Shown piece after piece: positions 44,249-56,000 of a DNA stretch of 64,000 bases. Position 1 is the stretch's first letter; the number at the start of each line of letters is the position of its first letter. The DNA comes from Caenorhabditis remanei (taxonomy: Eukaryota > Nematoda > Chromadorea > Rhabditida > Rhabditidae). The notes beneath the pieces were generated by a model. It saw only the letters and a list, made by a program, of their open reading frames with translations, was not told where the DNA came from and made no database searches. The stretch is from the NCBI RefSeq assembly GCF_010183535.1, contig NC_071331.1:16740001-16804000 (forward strand). Reading direction: 5' to 3'. Made by a program: the position numbers and the translations under genes.

Positions 44249-44820
44249 GTATTTAAAGTATTTTCTCAGTTTCAGTTTACAATAAAATTTAATCTGCTTA
44301 AAAAGTGATTTCTACAAAGAGCTGACAGAAAAAGGGTTGGGTTATAACAGATTTCATAATTGTAGATTGTTACAAAAATTGGAATCAGAACTGTTTTCAG
44401 AGCTAAAACTTTCAAAAAAATGTTGACTGGTTTCTGAAAATTTCAGTTCTGCCATTTTCGAATGGCTTCGGCTTCCGAAACAGGGCCCGTCTTCCATTTT
44501 ATACTGTTCCTTTCCGGATACGAACACCGAAAAAGGAAAAATAGAGAAGAGAAATGAGTCAAATGTAGCCTTTCCGTAGTTTGTAATGTTCACCGAATCA
44601 CTGCTCAGACTCCTCCTATTGCTTGCACTCTACCTCCTCCTCCCCCGGATTACATATTCTTGAAACTGGGACAATCTTCTTGTTTCAAGCTCCGCCCATA
44701 TCTGTTGATTACAGTGTTTGCATATAACCTAGAACTAGAACTCATTAGAGCTAAGAGGGACTATAAAACCTCTCCGAAGCTCCAGAATTGCATCCACCAG
44801 TCTCACTTCCAGTCTTCACA
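44249..44820 (+). promoter_or_regulatory. Upstream region of the distal Cys-rich paralogue
   Basis: CTCCGCCC at 44690-44697 and TGATTA at 44706-44711 form a block nearly identical to the one at 23.9 kb, followed by the same GGGACTATAAAA TATA region near 44758. The promoter was therefore duplicated together with the gene. The remaining sequence shows nothing. Confidence 0.55.
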
Positions 44821-45182
44821 ATGCACTCCATCTCTCTTATTGCTCTTCTCGTTCTCATCGCCGGAGCCTCTTCTCAATGTTTCGGAGGAAACTGTGGAGG
44901 ATGTTTCGGAAATAACTGTGGATCAAGAGTCTCCGTGATTCGTCTTCCAAACAACAACAGATGTTCGTGCAACCCTTGTTTCGGAAATGGATGTGCTCCA
45001 AGATGCAGCTACTGTCCAAACAACTTTGGATATTCTTCATGTTGCAACAATAACAGTAAGTCATTTTCGTTTAGTTCTTCAAGAGCATCCTTTTTTTAAT
45101 AGACTTCTCTTGCTGTGGATATGGATACCGTTATCGTCGTCAAGCTATCTCTGCTGCTGCTTCCGATGTTTCTTCGAATTAA
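44821..45182 (+). CDS. Small secreted Cys/Gly/Asn-rich protein, distal paralogue
   Basis: Exons 44821-45055 and 45103-45182 join in phase 1 to give 104 residues. The signal peptide MHSISLIALLVLIAGASS is followed by QCFGGNCGGCFGNNCG, an NNNRCSCNPCFG segment and the block CSYCPNNFGYSSCCNNN, which is identical to the gene at 24,021. The second exon opens NFSCCGYGYRYRRQ. The two paralogues are 20 kb apart, and the intervening bZIP locus is swollen by transposons. Function is unknown. Confidence 0.88.
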
Positions 45183-45766
45183 AATCGAGTGATTTATTTC
45201 TTTTCCAACACTTTTTTTTATATTTGCGAATCTGATAGAATAAATAGTGTGTTTCTGATATTGTTGTGTTTATCAGTTTGGGAGTTCAGATCCTATGAAG
45301 ATCTGCCCGAAATTATTATTCGGTATAAAATAGTGTAGACTAACTTGTGCTCCAACAGTGTTTCATTATTAGTAAGAGTTGAAACAACCAATATCTTAAA
45401 TGTTTGACTACTTTTCCGTACGAGCTCTTTACAGTCTCCGTCCAACTGATTTCCTCTTTAGATTGAAGCTTTTCGGTACAAAATCACTCGGATCCCCAAT
45501 GTTCTCATTTTCAAACGTAACATCAGATTAATTTTGTTTATAGATCTCTCTTCAAACATTTTTTTGTTATTTATGACAACAAATTAGAACAAAAATCACC
45601 AAAAAATGAGTCATTTAACAAATCAACTGTGGACTGCACCGCCCGACACTTCTCTTTCAAAACGGTTACTCTTTTTCTAATTATTTACTCAGCTTGTATC
45701 CTCCACCCTCATGAAATTGTCATTATCTACCAGTTCTTGCCCACAATTCCTCTTCATTTTCATACC
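45183..45766. other. Intergenic; promoter of the ShKT gene
   Basis: The 3' UTR of the Cys-rich gene, then AT-rich DNA. A GC-richer block around 45630-45650 (GACTGCACCGCCCGAC) is the only notable stretch upstream of the ShKT gene. Confidence 0.35.
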
Positions 45767-46552
45767 ATGTCCCTTAAACTCGCCGTTTTTCTCGTTTTGG
45801 CTGGTGTTGTCACGTGCCAAAACGCAACTAGACCTGCGACTTATTGTAAGAGTCAATCGAGAAGTGGTATGAATTTCTATCAGTTGATGTATATCTATTT
45901 GATTATTTTCAGAATGTTTTATGGGTGCATGCCCCAGTGGTTTCGAATGCATCGGTAACCAATGTTGTTCGGAAGCTGATGTTGTTCAACCAGGAGGTGA
46001 CTGCACTGATTATTTAGCTGATTGCACAAATGTTGATTGTAATTCGATTGGAATGCAAGATTTCGCCAGAGCCAACTGTGCAAGAACTTGTAATATGTGT
46101 TACAGTACTGCTTCAGTCAGTCCTCGTAAGAACTCATTTTAGCGTCTGAAATTGAAAACTGAGCAAGAGTTTTCAGAATACGCGTGCTCGGACCTCCTAA
46201 CAGACTGTGCTAACCGTACTTCTTCCTGCCAAGACATTGATTTCGTTGACATGATGGCCCTATACTGTCCACGTACTTGCAATCTTTGCCTCTGGCAAGC
46301 GGCCACAAAGATCCCGAATTGCGGAAACCAACTTCCTGAGTGAGACTCTTTACCTGACTAATCTCTTATTTCTTTCCTTCAATTTTTAGTTGCCCAACAC
46401 GTGGAAACTTCTGCACAGCCACGAGTATTTCTCTGTATCAGAAACGTGTCGGATGTGGAAACACTTGTGGTTTGTGCTCTTCAGTGAGCACACCAGCCCC
46501 TGTTCAACTCTCAACAAATAGCAATGGATTCCTCTTTTTTGGACGCAAGTGA
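45767..46552 (+). CDS. Secreted protein with three ShKT-type domains
   Basis: Four exons, 45767-45866, 45913-46125, 46177-46339 and 46390-46552, give 212 residues with consistent phases. The signal peptide is MSLKLAVFLVLAGVVTC. A short Cys-rich stretch (CFMGACPSGFECIGNQCC) is followed by three six-cysteine repeats with the ShKT ending: FARANCARTCNMC, MMALYCPRTCNLC and KRVGCGNTCGLC. ShKT domains are small disulphide-rich modules very common in nematode secreted proteins and metalloproteases; they can bind channels or act as propeptides. No enzymatic domain is present here, so an extracellular Cys-rich protein of unknown target is all that can be said. AATAAA near 46570 is a likely poly(A) signal. 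Confidence 0.9.
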
Positions 46553-46771
46553 TTTTCTGAATTCTTTGAAATAAATGAATAAAATTGTTGAAGCAAAGCA
46601 TTTTTATAATTGTTATTTCGAAATTATCATCGACTCATACAGATCTGAACATATAACCCGAGATGGAAAATAAGATAATTGGCAACTGGGAACAAGAGAA
46701 GAAAAGATAAGAAAAGTTGCAATATTTGTGATGAATATACAGAAAGAAAGATAGAAAAAATGGGAAAGAGA

Positions 46772-48553
46772 TCAAACCATCTCTGGGTAGATATTTTTAG
46801 AATTCAACGGTGTCTTCTCAGCTGATAACGGATGTGGTAGACCAATTTTCGGGGGACTTGACGACTTTTTCATTGAGGCGTTTAGAGAGTTTCCATGGAC
46901 AGAGAGCGTCGCTTTGGCATTTCTTTTCTCTTCTTTCTTCATTAGTCGCAGACGGAGACGTTTCTCGATCCATCTGGAATTCCGAAACGTAATCGAATGA
47001 AGAATAAAATGTGGATTGCTTACTGTTTCTTTCCGAAATAGGCCAGTGAGTTTGTGGCAGTGTTAAGAACGATTCCGAAGTCGGACACTCTCACCATTAT
47101 ACTCATTACAGTACCCCATCCGTCAATTCCATAGAGATTCTCGTAAACGTCAAAGAAAATTGGCATTGTCCTGAAAATAATTTATGATCAAACTGAAAAT
47201 TATTAGGTCACAGCTAACCTGAAGATAAGAAATTTGACGGCGATGAAAACTGCAACAGTCCTCGAAACTCGTTCTTTCAATTCCTCACTCAAAACGACGG
47301 ATCGACTTCTCTGTTGACTTTCGAATAACCTGAAATTTCTCCAAATGAATTCAGAATCTGAGATGAACCAACTCACTTTCTCCTCGCTTTCAAACTAACA
47401 TGAATTTTATATTCAGTTAGACATGAAAGTACCAAAATAATGGAAACGGGCCCGATCGTTTGTGTCAATGTCATCAACACTGCCTTGTATTTTGCAAACT
47501 GAAAATCATTTGAAACTTATAATTTTCTTCTTTCCAAGTCTATTTACCGATGATCGAAAAACAGTTGGCTCTGGATTCGTTGCCTCCACATTATGCTCGA
47601 CATCAAAACATTTTGTGGTTGTGAATTCGAAGAAAATTGGAATGTTGACAGAGAAACTGAGAAGAATCAAAAGGACTGAAAATGGTATAATTATTGAAAA
47701 GTGACGTTGAAAGGTGTCGCTCACAAGGTGTATAGAAAGGGCGAATTACTTCTCGTATATTGAAGTGTCTTTTGATCGATGAACTATTATAAGTACCACG
47801 AGAAAATGTGGTGTTCGTGACGGAGTCATCTAGTTGTGCTGATCCTTTTCGCACTGCTTTACTTCCAGTTCTTCTGTGATTTGATGCCATACTCGTGGCA
47901 AATCGAAGAGGTCGAACAACAACCATAAAGCGTAGGAAGGTGATATAGATCACTAGTGTTGTCTGAAATATAATTGATATGAAAGGGAAGAAAATCACAA
48001 GATATTTGTACCGAGGCGGTGGTCAAAGAGCTCGCAATTCCATGTAAATTATAGGTGAAATCTTGTTTATCGTACATGATATTTGTTCGAAAGAACAACA
48101 AAGACATTGCTTCGATTCCATAGAAGAAGAAAACAGTGAGAAGAAGAAATGAATCGATTGCACAGAGGGCGAAGAGAGCTGAAAATATTTATGAATTAAG
48201 GAACAGCTGATTGGAATCAGAATCAGTTCCCCGAAGGAACGTCTAGACAGAAATGAATTTGTACCTGCTGTGAGTTCTTTGTTGAGACCTGCTCGACACA
48301 GAAATTTGATGGCATATCTCGCTCCGATTAGTGAGAGTAATGCGGCTAGACATGTACATGGTCCCTGAAAATTATGAGAACTAGATAATCTCTAAAACGG
48401 AATTTTGGAAATGTTCTGGAAAGACTTGAACAAAAAAGTGATTTTTAAACTCACATCAATCAACAGAGCATACGCTGAAATCGTATCCTCTTCCGGTGGA
48501 AACGGATATCGATAAGTACAATTTGGCATTCCTCCTTCGTAATCTGCATCCAT
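46772..48553 (-). CDS. Rhodopsin-type GPCR, FMRFamide-receptor-like
   Basis: Nine exons, 48553-48455, 48364-48265, 48178-48012, 47962-47725, 47675-47548, 47498-47377, 47329-47219, 47170-47024 and 46973-46772, give 437 residues with all phases matching. The ATG follows an acceptor-like TTATTTTCAG by seven bases, suggesting trans-splicing. Several hydrophobic helices are visible. The TM3 end reads FLRF where DRY is usual, and TM7 contains NTATNSLAYFGKK in place of NPxxY. These features resemble nematode neuropeptide (FRPR/DMSR) or SRW receptors. A basic, Ser-rich cytoplasmic tail of about 70 residues ends in YPEMV. The ligand cannot be assigned. The gene is convergent with the ShKT gene, with about 220 bp between stops. 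Confidence 0.85.
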
Positions 48554-50044
48554 GACTGCCCTGAAAATAAGAGTTTCGGTATCAAGAGAAAAGGAAAACG
48601 AGTATTTGTTTAGAAGTGAATTCTGAGAGTTGGAGGGAATGAAGGTATGTCGAGAGCTCACTCTCTCTCCTTCTTCTTCTAACATTAATCATAGGGTCGA
48701 AGGCCGGTAATTTGGGGCGCACTCATATCGGTACTGCACGTATCCGAGGCTTGGCGCGTGATGCAGAAGAAAAGGTGTTTTTGTCGATATGAAAGAAAGA
48801 CGGAGAAATGACAGGTGATTATTTATAATTCGTGAAATAATGAATTCGTGCTTGCTTGAAGAAATTAGGGAGGAAAAATTAACAGACGCCAGAAAAAGAA
48901 ACCCTTGTAGCGTTAGGCTGACGTTGAACTTTTAAAAATACACGGCGGAAGCAAAGAACTCTTTGAAGGAAAAAGGAACTAAGTTCCGAAATGAATGACA
49001 TTGAAATTTGAACGAGACATTCTATCTCAGAAAAGAATGCTCTGACCTAAAGAATAATGAATTGTTTGCAGGTACTAAACTACATTCTCTCGACCTTTTC
49101 TCATTCCAAAAAAGGGGGTCAACTAGGTATCAAAGGACCACAAAGCTTTATTCTGGGTGTGTTTTACCGCCCTCTCTCTCGTTTTTGCAAGAACCTCATA
49201 GATTGAGTTTTGCGCACGATTTCAATGAATTTCATAAACTGACAAATCACATGAATTTGGGGTCGAAAAAACGGACTGCGGGTATGAAAAGGCGAGCAAT
49301 TTCTGAAAATGGCAGTCGTTTTGTTGTGTACAAAACACAAAAATATAGAAGCAAAAAATAGAAGGGATTTTGGTAGGTTTTCTGTGTTTTGGAAACAAGT
49401 TTATATGGCCTGAAGAACACAAGTCAGGGATAAAAGGCCGTTGTGCAAAAGGTGAAACGCCAGATGGTATAGATATTGAGATGATATTGAAGAGAATTTG
49501 AATGGGGAAGACGGCTTTAAAAAATGGAACACTTCTAATAAATCCAATGTCCTTGAAGTAGTTCAAGATTATGCTTTTGTTTCAATTTTCAGCCAATTTT
49601 CAGTCTAGAAGATTAGTTGAATAAGGAAATAAAATGGTTGTAAGATCAAACTTAAGGAATCACTTTTTCTTTTTGATGTTCTATTTTATCTATTCGAACT
49701 TTCAAGAACTCCGAAATATCAAAAACCAAATAGTACTAAAAATCTTTAATCTTTCTCTTTTCTCCACTCTTTTTCTAACAAACTCTTTAAAAATTCCCGC
49801 AAAATAGTTCAGATAGCGTCAGAACGAATACTGAAGCAGTTCTTTCTGAATTTGAAACCCAGAAAAATTTATGCAAAATGAAAATGTCGCAGATGTTTTA
49901 TTGTGTTTCGGAAGTTTTTGATAACTTGAATTGAACACTGAAATCAGAATCCAAAGGAACTGTCAACAAAGACCAGTTCAAATTTTGAAAGGGAAGAGAA
50001 AGAGAGATTATAGTGAGAAACATGAAAAAAACAGATTTAAGAAA
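48554..50044. other. Intergenic or unresolved
   Basis: 1.5 kb upstream of the GPCR. It presumably contains the GPCR promoter and the 3' UTR of the next minus-strand gene. No exon or repeat was recognised. Confidence 0.4.
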
Positions 50045-53000
50045 CTAATCTGCTTTATTTATTAGCAAAGGCGGTGGAGACTGAACCCAGATGTTTTCAA
50101 TCATTCCAACATCTGAGGGAGTCCTTTGGAACTAAAAAAAACAAGAAGAAGCGAAAATTAACTTGATGAAAAGGAACAGAAATTCTGAAATTTTAAATGA
50201 GAAACGTCGAGAAACGAATCACACAGTTTCAACTGGAGTTTATCCGAGTGGAGCAAATTAGTGATGCACCAATGAAGAAATTTCAGAGAACAACTTGAAA
50301 TCTTTCATATATCGGAAGGAAGTATGAGCAATGGGAAAGGGAAAAAAGAAGATTTTTCAAGCGGAAATGTTGACCTAGACACATTCAACGAATCGCTTAT
50401 CATAGGATATAGCTAATGAATTATGAATTTGACTTACTACCGACTGGTAGTAACCACCTTCTCTCTTGCTTTTTCCAAGAAAATCTGAGAATTTGGTAGT
50501 CGAGGCAACTAGAAAACTTTGATGACGTTGAGTTTCTAATTGAGGGTTTTTAGAAGTTGTTGATGGGAAATTTCGAGAGCTCTTGACAACCGAATGCCAG
50601 AAATTGATCAATATTCATTGGAAAAAAGAAGAAAAAAGAAATATGAGACGTCTTCCGAAAAGAACAAAAGATGGATTTGAAAAGATGAAATAAGGTAAAG
50701 AAGAAAGAGAAAAAAGAACGTCTTCTAGTTAGACTTAATCTGAGTTCTTTTACTTTTCGTGACGATATCTAAGGGTTTTTTGGTTGATTTTGAAACTCGA
50801 TGCATGTCTGAAATGGGAGGTTGAAAACTGGATACTTGAATTATTCAAAATTGTGTTGACATATACTACCTAAGCAGAAGAGGGTGGAGATAAGACTACG
50901 AGGAAGAGGAATTTGAAAGTATTTGACCCAAATCCGATGAGATTTTAGAGTCAGTGAGAACTGATTATCAGAAGTTTCATTAAAGAATTCAATTGGAATA
51001 AGAAACTGAAAAGTGTGTCACGGTAGTTTTGACTCAGTTTGCAACACGATACATTTGCAAAGTTCAAGAACATAGTGCTTCTTGATTCTTCTAGAAATTA
51101 TGGAAGTAATGCTAACTTGTTTCCTTATTTTCCTCAAAACATCACTACCGGAAATGTCAATTGCAGAAAGAGAAAATGTGCAAGGAAAACAGATATCTGA
51201 GAATCATCATCATCTTGATTTCGGTTCAATGCCTTATGTATACATTAACACATCAAAAAGTGGAATAAAAGAAGAAAAAAAGGCGTGAATAATTGAAAAG
51301 AATCAGACTAGAATCTGTTTTCACCGCCTCCTTCATATGTCCTTTTTCTTCTTTTTGAGTACCAGATTTCAAATGAAAAAAAGAGGAAAAGGAAGAAGGA
51401 GAAGATGTCAGAATTGAGAAGAGGAACGAGTAAAAAAGAAGAAGAAACAGGTCAGATTTCGATAGAAGAAGGAACTCGATGTATACTGAAAATGATGATG
51501 AGAGGCCGCTTCTGCTCCCAAAGAATCGTAAACATCCTTGAATTACTGAAAACTTTCCCCCAACCCGTTCTTCTTCTTTTTTGAAGAACTCAATCCAATT
51601 TTGGGAGAGAAAAAAGAGAATAGAAAACGACTGGAATGATCAAACAAAAAAGGGAAATTGAGAAGTTTTCCGTTTAAAGGACAAGGTCCATGAGCTAAGA
51701 AAACGAGAAAGTTGAAACTAAAAACACTCGGAGAATGGGACTAGACGGGAGGGGATCTTAATCAAATCCATTTCTAAAATCAGACATCAAAATGTTTCTT
51801 CTTCTTCATCAACGTAATGTACATCATATACATATGTACTTCCTTCCGGTAGAAACCAGAAGTCACTTGGGACCAAAAGTTTTCAAATATTTCGTCTGTC
51901 GGGAAACAAAAAAAGATGAAAAAGAGAAGGGCTTAGGACAGAGAGAAGAGGTGCAAGACGGGTCTAATAAGGTTCTTTTTGCCGAAAATGGAGTCATTAG
52001 TTTTGTGACGAAAGTTGATGAACCCATTGGTTAAAGATCTGAAGGATAAATGTTCTTCTTCTGAGAAAAAATGATGAAGTAGATCATCATCAGCTTAGGA
52101 TTAACAAAAATAGCTATATGTTTGGCTAAATTTGGGACAAGATAATTTAATGCAGAGTTTGTCAGTTCTTTATGAGAGCTTGGAATTGCAGAAAAATCTA
52201 GATAAAATCACTGTTCAAGCCGACCACTTCCTTGTGCAAGATCTTTGAAAAGGATATAATCAACAGAGAAGCGCAAACGCTCTAAAACGACAACTCATCG
52301 TGCAAAGTAGGAATATTTCCGAGAGAACTATTGTATAACTTTTTTGAAACTTGAAAATAACGATCCCTCAGGGAAGTGAGTTTTAGTTTTTACTTAAAAA
52401 CTAGACAAGCTGAAAAATAAAATTGAATGTCAGAAGTTGTGAAAAAATCCTAAAACTGAAAAAGAAGTCCCGGTTTTTTAGAGAATAAAATCTCTCAAGT
52501 AGAAACATGTAGGTATCTAAAAATTGGAAAAATGGATCAGAAGAGCAGGAGCAACTCGTTGTTTTTTCGAAGAAGAAATCAATTCAAGCAGAACGCTCTA
52601 CGCTCACAAACACCGCCTTCTTCTATCTCCTTCTTTACCACATCTAAATGGATGATTTCAGTATCTAGATTGAGGTTTGATGTTGAAAGAGAAAACTCAA
52701 GATAGTAACATATATTTAACTTTTAAAAGCAATTTTCTCCGCCCCGAAAACAAGAAATCTTTATATTTAGAGCCTTACGTCAGTTAGAAGATTCGCGACG
52801 AATTAAAAATTGAAGAATGCGGAGAAAAGTGGAAAAGTCAAGTGTTTTGAAAAGGGAAGAACATATTGTTGAACGTCAAAAAGAAGTCTGATTTGATGCA
52901 TGATTTCAAGAAACAATATGTCTGCAAAGTCACCAAAATGAAGCCATTTTTCGTAGGAATATTCGTCAATTTAAAAAAACTTTCAGTTTAAGAATCGAAC

Positions 53001-56000
53001 GTTTTTTCGTAAAATTGAAGAATGCTTCCTCTTTTGCAGACTCCAAGTTTAGGAGAAATTATTTCTGAGATTATGGAGAAAATGATCTCATATTAGGGAT
53101 TGATTAGGAACTTTTAGAAGTAAAAACTTAATCATTTTAAGGAGAGAAAATTGATTAAATTGGATTAAAATAGATCATAGTTTATTAGGATGGGTAAAAT
53201 AAATAAAACAAGGCAGCGGTCTCATTTTTGGGTTTCTCATTTACTGTTTTTAGAACAGCTGTGAGCAAAAAAATCAAAGTAAAAATTCGTAAATTTCTCC
53301 CGACTTCCAAAAAACGTTTACGTCATCAGAGTAACTCGTGAATGAGAGAGAATTGACGTTCGATTTTCCAGAAAAAAAGGACCGAAAACTAGGAAAACAA
53401 TGTTTTATGAATATCTGTCCCCTGGGTGATATTCAGCTGGTTTCCAGTTTTACAACACTTTTCAATGTATTGCTTTGTTTATTTTTCCGTTTTTCTTTCT
53501 TTTTCGAACATTTGAACTCTTTTTCTGAAAGAGACTACAGTAACCGGAGAAGTAATTGGAGACTTGTGAGAAGTAGTTGAATGACTTTTCCGTATTCTTG
53601 GAAGAAAAGTCGATTTTATTTTCTGAAAAGAAGCGAAAAAAGGAAATTTGAATCGGTTAGATTTCAGGAAAAGGGGGTTAGAAGGACGTCTTCTCGTGAT
53701 TTTCTGATTCCACTTTTTGTCTAATTCGATATTCTGAAAATGAGTAACAAGTGCATATTACTCGAGAGTGAAAATTGAGAGAAAAATGAAAGTATTCATC
53801 TGAAAAAATACTTCCAAAAAACATGAAAACTGACTCATTTGGACGTTGAAGTATTCAATTAAAATTTCTGGTGGTCCTCTTCATTTCCAAAAGACAGACA
53901 CACAACAAGAAAAAGAAGAAGAAAAAAGTTAGATGAGGGGGTGATGACGACAAAAAACATGGACCTTTCTCACGTCTTGATAAAGCTCATTTCGGTCTCG
54001 AAACGCTATTAATTAGGCAAATTTCAGAGAGGAAGAGATTTCTGCAAGAGAGAAAATGGATTCAGAAGACATGAACTATGTACTGAGGACTATTGTATAC
54101 TCTAACGTACGCAACATGTTTTGTTATGTAGTTTACTGCTATAATCGTATTTTCAAGTGTTGAAAAGAAATTGTGTTTTGACCAAAAGTTCAGGAGAAGA
54201 TACTGGGAGTTCTGGACAAAATGATACGTTTGGAGTGGGAATTCAGATAAAGAAACGGTGTAGAACGTGGAAAAAACTTTCAGAGCGTTACAGTATTCAT
54301 AAAGACTTTCTACCAAAACTGATGTGAGAATAACTGAATAAAAATGAAGTGAAGTAGAGAAAAATATACAATTGTCAAAAACATTTGAGCGGGACCAAGA
54401 GTCTTACCGTGCTAATTCAATAACTTCTAAAAGTCAAAACAATTTTAACGGCACTCCAAAAACGTAAAACTTCTGAGAAATTCAAGACTGCCTAAACAGG
54501 TGTTTTGTTCAAAGAGAAATGTTGATCCCTTCGAACTCAGAAAGGTTTGATTCCAAACACTCAAAACATGATATGTCTGGCTATAATTACCGACTTTTCC
54601 GTATTTTCACTGAATCGTCATCAGTTGTTTCAATGTAATTTTCATCTTTTGAGCCATGTAATTCAAGAAATTGACGCTTTTCTACATCATATTTCATAAA
54701 AATACCTTCAAGTAACTTGAGTCTTTTATTTATTTTTTGACCCAAAAAAGATCAAAACAGACTCGTGTCTACTTTGTGGAACTCTTTTTTTTCTGTTTTT
54801 TGACCTGACTTATGTAAATTCGAAATGAATGTTTCAACAAAACAGATAACGGGAAACTCACCTATAAACACATTCCACTGTTTTACAACGATTGAAGATA
54901 TTCTCGACCTGAAAAAGAAGTTTATAAAAAATGATTGGATAATAAAAAAGTAAATGGTTGGTGAAAAAGAGGTGAAAAGACATGTGTTGTTTGTTTTCAG
55001 ATATCCTTTAGACATCGAAAGAAATCACCTGTCGGTACAAAGTCTCTTATCTCGAATGTTTACTTTTTAGATGAAACAGTATTTTCAGAGAGAAACATTT
55101 CAGATTAAGACAAAAGGAAGTGGCTTTTCTCTCCTTCTTCTTCTTTTTTACTTTTTTCTTCTTTTCTTTTAATCGAGAGGTACGATGAGCCACTCAACAT
55201 CAAATTCGAATGTTTTGACACTCGGGTGGGAAGAAAAAAAAAGAGAAAGGGAGAGATAAAAAACAGAAAAAAGCGTGAAAAAGAAGAAGATCGACAATGA
55301 TAGATAGGGGGAACTCCCCTTACTCTGAATCACTATTTTTTCTGAAAATTAAGGAATGGAACGTATTGAAAATTAGTAGGATTGTATTTTTTGGAGAGAC
55401 GTCTTTTTTCTCCTTTTATGCTTTTTTTCTTGACATTCCATAAGTGATTTATGGTTATCAAATCTCAAGAGAATATACGAAAGAAACGTCATAAAACTTT
55501 TAAAAGAATGATGTGAATATGATAAATTATATGTACTAAAATAAGGGAAAGAGATAATTATAAAGAACACTTTTAGAACTAGAAAATGGGAGAAAAGTAC
55601 ATATTTTGGAATAGAAACGGATAGAGAAATTGGGGACAAACGAGATCTGAAAAAGTGGGATTTGTTCACTGGAGATATGGAAAGTTTCGAATTCTGAAAC
55701 TTTAGGAGAAGCGATTTTTGCAATGCCTCGAATTATTGCTTTCCTATCAAAACGCGAAAATTAAGTCAAATGAAACAGCTGGGAACAGTTTGACAATGGA
55801 CTGGAAACTAATATACCAAGAAAGTACAAGCACTAAAAGTGTTCTGATCTCTATTCTGACTTCATAAATTTCCGTTTTCTTTCCTCAGAACAACAGACAA
55901 GTGCGATCTGACATTGAGCTAATTATAATTTTTTCAGACAGAACATGTGACGAAAAGAAACAAGAAAAAACACAGAAATAGTAGTATTCAATGGAACAAG

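Noticed and set aside
54560..54720. Minus-strand open stretch reading LHGSKDENYIETTDDD
   Set aside because: Protein-like, but the acceptor is poor and the phase cannot be closed; kept only as a possible missing exon.
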